Notes: generated by a model not told the origin, from the sequence alone. A DNA stretch of 64,000 bases from Microbacteriaceae bacterium (GCA_027491295.1 JAIXWK010000002.1:122032-186031); one strand, 5' to 3'; shown: positions 35,905 to 44,945, counted from the first letter of the stretch. Made by a program: numbers and translations.

Positions 35905-37122
35905 CTAATTTCCCAACTTGGTTGACACTTCCGAGACCATCTGACTCCAGATGTCTTTTGGTTGCCCTTCTAATCCAAGAAGCTTCACCTGAGCGATACC
36001 GAGCGGACCCCAGACATGCTGCATTAGAGCTGCATCTGGGATACCAACGCTGGACTTCGAAGCTTCCATAAATCCGCGCATCACTGGATCCTGGATAGAG
36101 CCCTCAAAGGCACTGGTCACCGGCTGTCGCCCGGTTGTTTCAAAGATCAATTGCTGGGCGGAGTCCGAGGCCAAGAGTTCTAGCAAAGCGCTGGCCTGAT
36201 CAGGATGTTTGGATTTGCTGTTTAGGAAAAAGGCTCTTGATGCCCCAAATGGTGAGGCGGTTTCTCCGCCAGCCGAAGGCATCGGAAAGGCCGTCAGATT
36301 GAAGGTCGCTCGCTCTTTGATTGCCGGCACCGACCACATGCCGGTATACCAGCAGGGAGTCTGCTCGGTGGCAAAGAATTCGGTTGCAGCGGTGTAGTCA
36401 AGCTGTGGGAAATCTACCGAGTTACCCCTGAGCCAAGAGGCGAACTTCAACCCGGGTTCTCCACCAAGTGCAAGTTCGGTTCCGTAGTCACCGGTCTCTG
36501 ATTTTTGGAAAAGCTCCACCCCGAAGGAGGACTGAACTGCCTGAATCAAATACGGGTCGCCACCTGGGTTGATAGGAAGTTTGACCTGCTTGGCAATCAG
36601 GTCTTCCCAGTTATTCGGCGCATTGCCGACTCGGTCGGCATTACAAATAAGAGCTGCATTCTCAGTTGCGTATGGCAGGCCGTAGTTCACCGCGGACCTT
36701 ACGAAAACCTGAGATACCGAATCAAAAGGGTCAAGTGAATAAAGCGGGACCTGGGCAATAGCGCCGCTTGCCGCCCAAGTCGAAACCCACTCGTTGGAAC
36801 CAACAACCAGGTCCGGGCCGGTTGGTGCTTGAGCTGGGAACTCAGTCTCCAGCGCATAGAAATCCTTGACGACAACATCAAGGTTGTTACCGGTGTCTTT
36901 TTTGAACTGCTCGGCAAAAACTGCAAAGCTCTCGCTCAGCTCTTGGTCAATCCAAACTTGAACAGTGATTCCCGCGCTAGGGGCTGCCTCAGTTGGGGAG
37001 GGAGTTGCGGATGGGGTCGCTGATACACAGCCGGCTAAGGCAAGTACGGCGGCAAGACCAACCAAAATGCGCAATTTCAACCCCAAGTTCTTAGGTCTCA
37101 ATAATCGCAGGTAATCCAGCAA
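35905..37122 (-). CDS. Sugar-binding lipoprotein of maltose-type ABC importer
   Basis: Up to 405 residues. A signal peptide ends in the lipobox LALAGC (Cys32 from the TTG at 37122), followed by a Ser/Pro/Thr linker. The mature part matches MalE-like solute-binding proteins (VQVWIDQELSESFAVFAEQFKK, PDLVVGSNEW, PYATENAALICN). Only TTG starts are available, so the exact N-terminus is uncertain; the TTG 12 codons downstream would give a more usual signal length. It is last in malE-malF-malG order, the second binding protein of this operon. Confidence 0.85.
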   Translation of the reverse strand: MLDYLRLLRPKNLGLKLRILVGLAAVLALAGCVSATPSATPSPTEAAPSAGITVQVWIDQELSESFAVFAEQFKKDTGNNLDVVVKDFYALETEFPAQAPTGPDLVVGSNEWVSTWAASGAIAQVPLYSLDPFDSVSQVFVRSAVNYGLPYATENAALICNADRVGNAPNNWEDLIAKQVKLPINPGGDPYLIQAVQSSFGVELFQKSETGDYGTELALGGEPGLKFASWLRGNSVDFPQLDYTAATEFFATEQTPCWYTGMWSVPAIKERATFNLTAFPMPSAGGETASPFGASRAFFLNSKSKHPDQASALLELLASDSAQQLIFETTGRQPVTSAFEGSIQDPVMRGFMEASKSSVGIPDAALMQHVWGPLGIAQVKLLGLEGQPKDIWSQMVSEVSTKLGN

Positions 37123-37130
37123 CTAAGGCG

Positions 37131-37985
37131 TTAGCCCTTCACGGAACCAGAAACTAGACCACCGATGATGTAACGCTGAGCAAATAGGAACAGTGCGACC
37201 AGCGGCACAGAGGCAAGGATCGAACCTGCGGCAAACGGTCCCCAGTTGGCACCGAACTGCGCACCCACGAAGGACTGCAAACCAACGGCAACAGTTCTTA
37301 GGTTCACGTCTTGCAGGAACAGGCTTGCAAGCACAAACTCGTTGAAGGTTCCGATGAAGGACAGCAGGGCTGTAACCGCAAGAACAGGAGCGGATAGCGG
37401 GACGAAGATCTGCCAGAAGATCTGGAATGGTGTCGCACCATCGATCTTGGCTGCCTCATCCAATTCCATTGGAATCGAGTCAATGAAGCCCTTGAGCAAC
37501 CAAGCATTCACGCCCATTGATCCACCGAGGTAGATAAGAAGCAATCCACCGTGACTACCGAGACCGATGGCCGGGAAGATTGTGTAGATGCGTTCCATCA
37601 TCACGTAGATGGCGGCAAGGGCAAGGAACGCCGGGAACACCTGAATCAAAAGCAGGGTCTGCAAGCCAGTTTTGCGACCCTTGAAGCGAAGCCTTGAGAA
37701 TGCAAATGCCGAGAACGCTCCAACCACAATGGACAGGATGGCGTTCAGTGCAGCCAGATATGACGAGTTCCAAATCCAGGTCATGAACGGAATCGTTGGC
37801 GAGGTAAACAGCGTCTCGTAGTTCACCCAGCTAAAGCGCTGCGGCAAAAGGGTTGAAGAAGCCAAGCCACCGGCTGGGTCGAAGGAGCTGATGATTACCA
37901 CGTAGATCGGGAAGATCGAAAACAGAATCAATGCCCAGGCGTAGATGTGACGCCAAGCCGCGGATCTAATGTTTGTACGCTTCAT
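37131..37985 (-). CDS. malG: Maltose-type ABC transporter permease MalG
   Basis: 284 residues, six membrane helices. The EAA loop that docks the ATPase is clear (LDEAAKIDGATPFQIFWQIFVPLSAP), and the C-terminus ends YIIGGLVSGSVKG as in MalG. It forms the transmembrane channel with MalF. It directly follows malF with no gap. No ATPase gene is present, so the importer must borrow a MsmX-type ATPase encoded elsewhere. Confidence 0.93.
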   Translation of the reverse strand: MKRTNIRSAAWRHIYAWALILFSIFPIYVVIISSFDPAGGLASSTLLPQRFSWVNYETLFTSPTIPFMTWIWNSSYLAALNAILSIVVGAFSAFAFSRLRFKGRKTGLQTLLLIQVFPAFLALAAIYVMMERIYTIFPAIGLGSHGGLLLIYLGGSMGVNAWLLKGFIDSIPMELDEAAKIDGATPFQIFWQIFVPLSAPVLAVTALLSFIGTFNEFVLASLFLQDVNLRTVAVGLQSFVGAQFGANWGPFAAGSILASVPLVALFLFAQRYIIGGLVSGSVKG

Positions 37986-39539
37986 TTAAATCACCGATTC
38001 CAATACCTTCGAGCGTCTCAGGCTCCAAAGCGATAGCCCACCGACGATAAAGAACATGATCACGCTGATCGCTGAGGCCAAACCGAGGTTCTGCTCGGCA
38101 GAACCAAAAGCGGTCTTGTAGGCGTAGGTAATCAAGATGTCAGTGGCACCGGCCGTCTCACCCGCCAGCACATTTATCGGACCACCGTTGGTAAGTAGAT
38201 AAACAATGTTGAAGTTGTTGAAGTTGAACGCGAAGGACGCAATCAACAGTGGCGAAAGGATCTGAAGCAACAGTGGCAGCTTGATTCTCGCCATGATCTG
38301 AGCCGGGCTAGCGCCATCGATTGACGCCGCTTCTTCCAGCTCGCCAGGAAGTGCCTGAAGTGCACCCGAGGAGATTAGATAGAAGTATGGGAAACCTAGC
38401 CACAAGTTCACAATAATGATCACCAGCTTGGCCAAGGTCGCATCGTTGTACCAGTCGATCTGCTGGCCTAGCAGCTGGTTCACCGCGCCGAAATCTCGGT
38501 TGAACATACCGTTCCAAATCAGGATCGACATAAAGCTTGGGATTGCGTAGGGCAAGATCAAAATCGATTTGTAGAAACGCTTGAATCTAAGCGGCTTATC
38601 CATTGCGATTGCAAGGGCTAGCCCTGCCGCAAACATGGTTGCCACCGTGATCAGCGCGAACGAGAAGGTCCAGATAAAGACGTTAACAAACGGACCGCGA
38701 ATCACCGGATCGGTTAGCAAACCAACGTAATTCTCCAGTGGGCTAAATGCTCTCCAGCCTGGGAAGAGCTTCTCCTCGGGATTGGCCTTGTTTACAAAGT
38801 TTCCCTCGCCGTTATCGACATAGGTGATGTCGTTAACCGAGTCATAGAGTTCGCCGCTTGAGCCATCCAGGGTGAAGGCTTGGATCATCAAAAGGGCAGC
38901 ATCCAAAGACTCTGGGCGAATGAACTTACCCTCGCCCATGTCGAAGCGGAGGTCGATGATGTCTGCCTCTAGGGTCGCAGCCTCATCAAAGCCGATTGGT
39001 TCAAAGCCCTCAAAGCCAACCGCGGTGCCGTATTCATCAAGCTGGACCTGGTCAGGGCCCAACTCGGTTGCAACTCCATTTGCTCCAAGGTATGGAGTCA
39101 TGGTCATCTGATCGGTCAAAAGTGCTGATACTTCGCCTTCGTAGCGACCCAAGGTCATATAGAAGGCGGTGAAACTTTCATCCGGAACATATCCGGTTTC
39201 ATAAATCTGAGTTAGTGCTTCTTCGCGGCTAATTTCATTTCCAGTTTTGTAGACAAACCCCGACATCAAGACCGTGTACAAAATGGGTGTTACGACAAAG
39301 ATTGCGAGTAGCACTATTCCTGGGAGTAGGAACTTTAGCGGCACTAGGCCCTTTGAGCTGTAGACCACAAATGATGCGATCAAGACCAGGGCTAGAACGC
39401 CACCGATTAGATTCTCACCGGCTAGAAAAGCAACGAACATCATGTAGCCGAGTCCGGATGCGAACAGCGACATGAAGATGATCTTGGCCACCAGTGGGCC
39501 TAGTCTCACAGGCTTGGAGTCTTGCTTTATCTTTGCCAT
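37986..39539 (-). CDS. malF: Maltose-type ABC transporter permease MalF
   Basis: 517 residues from the ATG at 39539 (MAKIKQDSKP); a TTG five codons earlier is possible. Eight or so membrane helices with the EAA loop LEEAASIDGASPAQIMARIKLPLL. Between the third and fourth helices is a large extracellular insertion (about residues 95-285, GNEISREEALTQIYETGYV onward) matching the P2 loop of enterobacterial MalF, which contacts the binding protein. That loop supports maltose/maltodextrin specificity over generic sugar permeases. It lies between the soluble-type binding protein and malG. Confidence 0.93.
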   Translation of the reverse strand: MAKIKQDSKPVRLGPLVAKIIFMSLFASGLGYMMFVAFLAGENLIGGVLALVLIASFVVYSSKGLVPLKFLLPGIVLLAIFVVTPILYTVLMSGFVYKTGNEISREEALTQIYETGYVPDESFTAFYMTLGRYEGEVSALLTDQMTMTPYLGANGVATELGPDQVQLDEYGTAVGFEGFEPIGFDEAATLEADIIDLRFDMGEGKFIRPESLDAALLMIQAFTLDGSSGELYDSVNDITYVDNGEGNFVNKANPEEKLFPGWRAFSPLENYVGLLTDPVIRGPFVNVFIWTFSFALITVATMFAAGLALAIAMDKPLRFKRFYKSILILPYAIPSFMSILIWNGMFNRDFGAVNQLLGQQIDWYNDATLAKLVIIIVNLWLGFPYFYLISSGALQALPGELEEAASIDGASPAQIMARIKLPLLLQILSPLLIASFAFNFNNFNIVYLLTNGGPINVLAGETAGATDILITYAYKTAFGSAEQNLGLASAISVIMFFIVGGLSLWSLRRSKVLESVI

Positions 39540-39559
39540 TTTTACTGCTTCCAAAGTGA

Positions 39560-39591
39560 TGGGGGCTGGTTCCCTAAGGATCCAACCCCCA
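39560..39591 (-). other. Intercistronic stem-loop between binding protein and malF
   Basis: On the minus-strand RNA GGGGGUUGG-A-UCC pairs with GGA-A-CCAGCCCCC around UUAG: about 13 pairs with one G-U and one A-A mismatch. There is no U-tract after it, so it is more likely an mRNA-stabilising element or partial attenuator than a full terminator. It would let the binding protein be made in excess over the permeases, as seen between malE and malF in E. coli. Confidence 0.55.
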
Positions 39592-39610
39592 CACTTTTAA
39601 TTGGTTTTAC

Positions 39611-40852
39611 CTACTTTGATGCGTTAGCGAAGTTCTTCTGCAGAATCACTGCTGCTGCATCCAAGGTGGCGTCGACAGAGTCACCCTTAACCAACATGTT
39701 GGTCAAAGCTGAACCTACGGTGTCGTACCAGTTAGAGCCACCGGTCTTGTCGTCCAACCATGCGCTGAACTGAGGGGTACCGGTACCAGCTGCGGTTGCG
39801 ATGCCCTTGGTAGCGGCGTTCTTCACTGCGGCTGCTGCCTTGGTGTTGGCTGGTGGGCGGTCGCCGGCAGCGTACATCTGTAGCTGACCAGCAGAAGATG
39901 CCATCCAGTCGATAACTAGCTTCTTAGCACCTAGCTCGACACCGTGGGTGCGAGCGTAAGAGGTTACCCAAGCGCCCGAGTAGTTAACCCACTGAGCACC
40001 CTTAGAAGAGGCGGTTAGGCCAGGAACTGCGCCAAGGGTGAACTTGACACCTGATGCATTAATGCCATCTAGGTTCCAAGCACCAGTGTTAGCAGCAAGC
40101 ATCTTGCCAGCCTTGTACTCGTCTGCACAGCCGTCCCACTTAAAGAAGCCGTTCGACTTGCCATCAGCGCCAACTAGGTACTTCTTGACGTTTGCCTTGA
40201 AGGCAGCGCTGTTGATTAGAACCTTGTTTGCATCTGGGTTGTTGCTGGTGAAGCCATAAGCTCCGCCACCAAGTGCGGTAAGGATTGGGTGAGCGCCCCA
40301 AACACCTTCAAATGCACAGATACCACCGGTAACCTTGCCGGCTGCCTTCTGGGTCTTGTATAGCTCGAACATTGCGTCGATGGTCGTTGGAGCTGATGCA
40401 CCGAATGCGGTGTTCCAGAACATAGCGGTGGTGTCAACATCTAGAGGTACACCGTAGGTGCGACCCTTGTATGACAGCGCTTGCTTTCCACCGGAAGGAA
40501 TCTCGCTCTGTGCGGCCTTCGAGTAAAGAAGTGGAAGAACCTTACCGCTCTTAGCAGCAGCGTTGAACGATGCTGGACCGGTTAGAACATCTGGACCACC
40601 AGCGGCAGTTGCCTTGTCCCAAGCGCTCTGTAGAGCGGTTAGAGATGCAAAGAACTTGACCTTGATGACGTATCCAGGTGCGATGGTGGTGTTTCCATCG
40701 ATCAGGCTCTTTAGCTGTGGGCCACGAGTCTCGTCTGCCCAAACGGTGATGGTCTTTGGAGCAGCCTGAGCTGGTAGAAGACCTGCACCCAATAGTGAAG
40801 CGGTGGCGATGACTGCGGCCGCAGCCTTAAAGCCACGTGAGGTGAACTTCAT
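39611..40852 (-). CDS. malE: Maltose/maltodextrin-binding protein, MalE-like
   Basis: 413 residues. The signal peptide (AAVIATASLLGAGLLPAQA, cleavage likely after AQA) has no lipobox, unlike most Gram-positive MalE proteins. The mature part is MalE-like: TITVWADETRGPQLKSLID, GVPLDVDTTAMFWN, AANTGAWNLDGI and LVIDWMASSAGQLQMY. The ATG at 40852 has AAAGGTAACC as SD. It is first in the uptake operon, downstream of three LacI-type operators and a 16-bp palindrome. Because it lacks a lipid anchor, how it is retained is unclear; the downstream lipoprotein may serve that role. Confidence 0.9.
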   Translation of the reverse strand: MKFTSRGFKAAAAVIATASLLGAGLLPAQAAPKTITVWADETRGPQLKSLIDGNTTIAPGYVIKVKFFASLTALQSAWDKATAAGGPDVLTGPASFNAAAKSGKVLPLLYSKAAQSEIPSGGKQALSYKGRTYGVPLDVDTTAMFWNTAFGASAPTTIDAMFELYKTQKAAGKVTGGICAFEGVWGAHPILTALGGGAYGFTSNNPDANKVLINSAAFKANVKKYLVGADGKSNGFFKWDGCADEYKAGKMLAANTGAWNLDGINASGVKFTLGAVPGLTASSKGAQWVNYSGAWVTSYARTHGVELGAKKLVIDWMASSAGQLQMYAAGDRPPANTKAAAAVKNAATKGIATAAGTGTPQFSAWLDDKTGGSNWYDTVGSALTNMLVKGDSVDATLDAAAVILQKNFANASK

Positions 40853-40875
40853 TGGTTACCTTTCGTTGATAAAAA

Positions 40876-40891
40876 TTTGCGGTACCGCAAA
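40876..40891. promoter_or_regulatory. Perfect 16-bp palindrome before malE
   Basis: TTTGCGGTACCGCAAA is a perfect dyad, 24 bp upstream of the malE start, close to its SD. It differs from the TGTAA-N4-TTACA sites next to it, so it may bind another regulator or form a hairpin in the 5' UTR. Confidence 0.55.
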
Positions 40892-40931
40892 CAACTACTA
40901 GTGAACTCTTGGTAAACGACTCGGTCAAATC

Positions 40932-40945
40932 TGCAATCGCTTACA
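40932..40945. promoter_or_regulatory. LacI-type operator O1
   Basis: TGCAATCGCTTACA, one mismatch from TGTAA-N4-TTACA symmetry. First of three similar sites between malE and the divergent alpha-glucosidase gene. Confidence 0.6.
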
Positions 40946-40998
40946 TAGATAACAAGTTCATAACAGGCCCTATTTTTAGGGAAGAAGCTGCATTTTCT

Positions 40999-41012
40999 TG
41001 AAAACGCTTACA
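40999..41012. promoter_or_regulatory. LacI-type operator O2
   Basis: TGAAAACGCTTACA, with one arm mismatch and a CG at the centre. It is 67 bp from O1 and 32 bp from O3. Confidence 0.55.
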
Positions 41013-41030
41013 AGGCAGTCGTTTAGCAAC

Positions 41031-41044
41031 TGTAATCGTTTACA
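41031..41044. promoter_or_regulatory. LacI-type operator O3
   Basis: TGTAATCGTTTACA has perfect TGTAA/TTACA arms. It ends 51 bp before the -10 of the alpha-glucosidase gene. The same arms occur at the promoter of the LacI-family gene at 47635-47648. Confidence 0.7.
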
Positions 41045-41095
41045 GACCAATCGCGACTCGCTCTAGAGCCTCTAGAACAGCGCCCAACTAGGTCA

Positions 41096-41101
41096 TAAGC
41101 T
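41096..41101 (+). promoter_or_regulatory. -10 of alpha-glucosidase gene (leaderless)
   Basis: TAAGCT, a 6-nt spacer and then the ATG at 41108, with no Shine-Dalgarno. Confidence 0.6.
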
Positions 41102-41107
41102 CTGCCT

Positions 41108-42766
41108 ATGTCTGAAAACTTGCTAGTTCCATCCTCCCCAGGTAAAGAGTGGTGGCGCTCTGCCGTCATCTACCAGATCTACCCACGCTCCTTCGCTGAC
41201 GGCGATGGCGATGGCATCGGTGATCTAAACGGAATCACCCAGCGCATGGGTGAGCTGCAGGAACTTGGCATTGACGCGATTTGGTTCTCACCGTTTTTCA
41301 AGTCCCCGCAGAAGGACGCCGGTTACGACGTTTCCGATTACAAGGACATCGATCCACTATTTGGAACCTTGGCTGATTTTGATGCGATGTTGGCTAAGGC
41401 CAGCGCAATGGGCATTCGCGTAATTGTTGACCTAGTTCCAAACCACTCCTCTGACCAGCACCCACTTTTCCAGGCGGCACTCAAAGCCGGCAAGGGTTCA
41501 AAAGAGCGCGCGATGTATATGTTCCGCGAGGGCAAGGGTAAGAAGGGTGAGCTCCCTCCAAACAACTGGGAGTCAGTATTCGGAGGTCCTGCCTGGACCC
41601 AGATCGAAGATGGCCAGTGGTACCTGCACATCTTCGATTCCTCACAGCCTGACTTTGATTGGGATAACCCGAAGGTCATCGAAGAGTTCGAATCAATACT
41701 TCGCTTTTGGCTAGATCGCGGCGTTGCCGGTTTCCGCATCGACGTTGCCCACGGCCTTGTAAAAGAGCCTGGTTTGCCAGATGTGGTTGAGAACAACTCG
41801 ACCATGACAGGTATCAGTGATGAGCTCAAGGACTACCAGCACCCGTTCTGGGGTCAGCCTGGAGTTCACGAGATCAACAGGAAGTTCCGCAAGGTTCTCG
41901 ATGAGTACGAAGACCGTGCGATGTGCGGTGAGGCTTGGCTTTCAACCATCCCAAAGATGGCGCAGTGGGTCAGACCTGGCGAGTATCACCAGACCTTCAA
42001 CTTTGGCTACCTTGGCTGCCCATGGGACAGAGATGAACTTCGCGATGTAGTTGACGAGTCCCTCGCTGCTTTTGGTGGCGTAGGAGCTCCTAGCACCTGG
42101 GTGCTTTCTAACCACGACACCATTCGCCACGTGACCCGAATGGCTTACGACACTATTCCAAAGCAGGGCGATGGAATCGGACCAGACTACCCGCAGCCAG
42201 ATGAGGCTCGCGGTCAGCGCGTAGCTCGTGCAGCCAGCGCATTCATGCTCGGCCTTCCAGGTGGCGCATACATCTACCAGGGTGAGGAGCTTGGACTTCC
42301 AGAGCACACCACCTTGGAGGGTAAGTACCGTCAAGACCCGACCTACTTCCGCACCAAGGGTGAGCGAGTTGGTCGCGATGGTTGCCGCGTTCCAATTCCA
42401 TGGGAGGCAGATGCACCAGCACTTGGCTTCAACTCCACAGGTGAGGCTTGGTTGCCACAGCCTTCTAACTACAAGATCTACGCCCGAGCATCGCAGCGCG
42501 GTGTTGCAGGTTCCACCCTCGAGCTATACAAGCGCTTGATCAAGGTTCGCAAGGACCACAATCTTGGTCACGGCAACCTGAAGTGGGCCGACGAGCACGC
42601 TGGAAAAAACTCGCTTGCCTACATCAACAACGGTGTCTTGGTGCTGGCTAACTTCACCGGAAGTGCAATCTCGCTTCCAAAGGGTGAGCTGCTGGCAACC
42701 ACTCAGCACGACCTAACCATCGAGGAGGTACTAGAGCACGACCAGGTTGCCTGGATAAAGCTCTAG
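41108..42766 (+). CDS. GH13 alpha-glucosidase (oligo-1,6/maltase type)
   Basis: 552 residues. The GH13 conserved regions are present: DLVPNHSS, GFRIDVAHG with nucleophile D212, CGEAWL with acid/base E275, and LSNHDTIRH with the transition-state Asp. The N-terminus (WWRSAVIYQIYPRSFADGDGDGIGDLNGI) carries the calcium-binding-loop pattern of this subfamily. It hydrolyses terminal alpha-glucosidic bonds in maltose, isomaltose or sucrose-like substrates in the cytoplasm (no signal peptide). It is divergent from the importer operon, sharing its operators. Exact substrate cannot be told from sequence. Confidence 0.93.
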   Translation: MSENLLVPSSPGKEWWRSAVIYQIYPRSFADGDGDGIGDLNGITQRMGELQELGIDAIWFSPFFKSPQKDAGYDVSDYKDIDPLFGTLADFDAMLAKASAMGIRVIVDLVPNHSSDQHPLFQAALKAGKGSKERAMYMFREGKGKKGELPPNNWESVFGGPAWTQIEDGQWYLHIFDSSQPDFDWDNPKVIEEFESILRFWLDRGVAGFRIDVAHGLVKEPGLPDVVENNSTMTGISDELKDYQHPFWGQPGVHEINRKFRKVLDEYEDRAMCGEAWLSTIPKMAQWVRPGEYHQTFNFGYLGCPWDRDELRDVVDESLAAFGGVGAPSTWVLSNHDTIRHVTRMAYDTIPKQGDGIGPDYPQPDEARGQRVARAASAFMLGLPGGAYIYQGEELGLPEHTTLEGKYRQDPTYFRTKGERVGRDGCRVPIPWEADAPALGFNSTGEAWLPQPSNYKIYARASQRGVAGSTLELYKRLIKVRKDHNLGHGNLKWADEHAGKNSLAYINNGVLVLANFTGSAISLPKGELLATTQHDLTIEEVLEHDQVAWIKL

Positions 42767-42768
42767 TC

Positions 42769-42846
42769 ATGCCGTTACACCTAAGCCAAGAAGGTGCTCA
42801 ATGGTGGCGCTCAGGTGTCATCTACACAGCTTGGGTTTTGGTCTAG
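42769..42846 (+). pseudogene. Remnant of a GH13 gene N-terminus
   Basis: A 25-codon reading frame two bases after the alpha-glucosidase stop. Its middle, QWWRSGVIYT, matches EWWRSAVIYQ of the complete enzyme, with 11 identical bases (TGGTGGCGCTC) and then GTCATCTAC in common. After VIY the frame leaves the family sequence and ends at TAG. I read it as the 5' stub of a duplicated or deleted GH13 gene. Confidence 0.65.
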
Positions 42847-44945
42847 CCAAACTTAGGGGCGGTTAGCTTCTTTCTTGGCCACCAGAACTTGTCTCCGGTC
42901 ATAAAGGCGAGCGCCGGAACCACAACGGTTCTCACCAGCAAGGTGTCAAGTAGCACACCGATGCAGACGATGATTCCGATCTGGTACAGCGCGATCAGTG
43001 GCAATACTCCAAGCACCGCGAACACCGCAGCCAGCAAAATACCTGCCGAGGTAATGACACCACCGGTTGCGCTTAGAGCGCGAACCATGCCCTCACGGGT
43101 ACCGTGCTTCACAGCCTCCTCCTGGGCCCTGGAGACCAGGAAGATGTTGTAGTCAACACCAAGGGCCACCAGGAACAAGAACGAGTACAGGAACACGCTC
43201 AGGTCCAGCGCAGGCAACCCGAGGAGCTGCTCGAAGATCAACCAGCTGGCACCCATGGATGCGAAGAAAGATGCCACCACAGTGGTGAGCAGCAGGATCG
43301 GCGCAAGTAGTGAGCGAAGTAGCATTACCAAGACCAAGAACACCAAGATCAAGATCAGTGGGATAACTAGAATCTGGTCGTTCTCGTAGGCGGTCTTCAC
43401 GTCCAGTGTCTCTGCATCTAGGCCACCAACCAAAGCATTCGCTGAGTCCAAAGTTGCAAGCTCGGTACGAAGGTCGCGAATCGACTGGTAAGCCTCCTCT
43501 GAACCAGCAGTTGCATCAAGTACAACGCTCAAGGCAACGATCTCACCGTCGGTGTCGCCGATGGTTACTTCGGCAACACCTGGGACGCTCTTTGCGATCT
43601 CTGCAGCATCTGCCTCAAAGCCCTTGTCCACAATCACAGTGGTTGGAGAGGTAGCGCCGGCTGGGAAGGCATCACCAAGGATTTCCTGGCCGTAAACAGC
43701 ATCTGGCTTCTCGCGGAACTGCTCGGTTGATGCAAGACCAACCTGAATACCGCTGGCACCAATTGCCAAACCAGCCAAAATCAAAACACCAACCGAGGAG
43801 ATGATTGCTGGACGCTTGCTAACTGCGCGACCAAGCTTGCCCCATAGGCCGTTGAGGCTCTTGTTCACGCCGCCAAAGCGTGGCACGAATGGCCAGAACA
43901 AACCGCGACCGAATACCACTAGCGCAGCAGGTAGAACTGCCAGCGCAGCAATCATCGCAATCACGATTCCAACTGCACAAACCAAACCAAGGGTTCGGTT
44001 GCCACCAAGTTCGGCAAGGGTCAGGGTTAGTAGGGCCAAGGTAACTGTTGAACCAGAGGCGATGATCGCGGGACCTGCACCCCTGATTGCCTTTGCCATT
44101 GCAACGTGACGGTCCTGCTCAAGCAATAGCTCTTCACGGTAGCGAGCGATGATCAAAAGCGCGTAGTTGGTTCCGGCACCAAACACCAGCACCGACAGAA
44201 TTCCTGTTACCGAACCATCCGGAACCATGCCAAACAAAGTTGCCATCTGGCGACCAAGCTGACCAGCCATACCATCGGCGACACCAACCACGATAAGTGG
44301 AACTAGCCATAGCACTGGGGAGCGGTAGGTAATCAGAAGTAGAACCGCAACCACAATCACGGTTGAAAGCAAAAGCGTAAAGTCAGCTCCTGCGAAGACG
44401 TTGTTTAGGTCAGCCTGGAAACCCTCAGGACCGGTTAGGTAAACCTCGAAGCCTGCTGGCATGCCCTCGGCTGCTAGTTCACGAAGTTCGGTTACACGCT
44501 CGGTAACAACCTCTACCTCATCGGATTTCTCAAGTGGGACGGTAACGACGGCAACCTTGCCGTCTTCCGAGATCTGGGCTGGTGGCACAAACGGCTCACC
44601 CATGACCTCAAGGTTGGTGATCTCCAAGAACTTCTCGTTCACGCCACCGGCAAGCATCTGGGTGGCCGGGTCAAAACTTCCCTGCAGCCACAAGACCTCA
44701 TCTTCGGTGAACTTGGCCTCAGACTTGTAGACCAATACCGCTGCGGTTGCATCAGAACCAGGAAGACCCTCTAGCGCCTTGTTCACCAATGCAGTCTCAG
44801 AAGTGTCTGGCAAACCATTGGTAGGTGCGGTTTCGGTGGTGGTGGCACTCAGTGGGCCAAAAGCCAAACCAGCAAAGATTAGACCGATAAGCAAAGTGAC
44901 CCATGCGGTCTTTTTGCCAGTGATGAAGTTGATTAGCGCGTTCAT
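42843..44945 (-). CDS. MMPL-family RND-type membrane transporter
   Basis: 700 residues in two repeated halves, each with an extracellular loop and a group of helices (about 12 in all). Motifs include FGAGTNYALLIIARYREEL in the first half and LGVDYNIFLVSRAQEEAVKHGTREGM in the second, the paired GxxxDY-like sites that carry protons in MmpL proteins. It probably exports a lipid or hydrophobic compound using the proton gradient. It is downstream of the MFS gene on the same strand. Substrate unknown. Confidence 0.9.
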   Translation of the reverse strand: MNALINFITGKKTAWVTLLIGLIFAGLAFGPLSATTTETAPTNGLPDTSETALVNKALEGLPGSDATAAVLVYKSEAKFTEDEVLWLQGSFDPATQMLAGGVNEKFLEITNLEVMGEPFVPPAQISEDGKVAVVTVPLEKSDEVEVVTERVTELRELAAEGMPAGFEVYLTGPEGFQADLNNVFAGADFTLLLSTVIVVAVLLLITYRSPVLWLVPLIVVGVADGMAGQLGRQMATLFGMVPDGSVTGILSVLVFGAGTNYALLIIARYREELLLEQDRHVAMAKAIRGAGPAIIASGSTVTLALLTLTLAELGGNRTLGLVCAVGIVIAMIAALAVLPAALVVFGRGLFWPFVPRFGGVNKSLNGLWGKLGRAVSKRPAIISSVGVLILAGLAIGASGIQVGLASTEQFREKPDAVYGQEILGDAFPAGATSPTTVIVDKGFEADAAEIAKSVPGVAEVTIGDTDGEIVALSVVLDATAGSEEAYQSIRDLRTELATLDSANALVGGLDAETLDVKTAYENDQILVIPLILILVFLVLVMLLRSLLAPILLLTTVVASFFASMGASWLIFEQLLGLPALDLSVFLYSFLFLVALGVDYNIFLVSRAQEEAVKHGTREGMVRALSATGGVITSAGILLAAVFAVLGVLPLIALYQIGIIVCIGVLLDTLLVRTVVVPALAFMTGDKFWWPRKKLTAPKFG

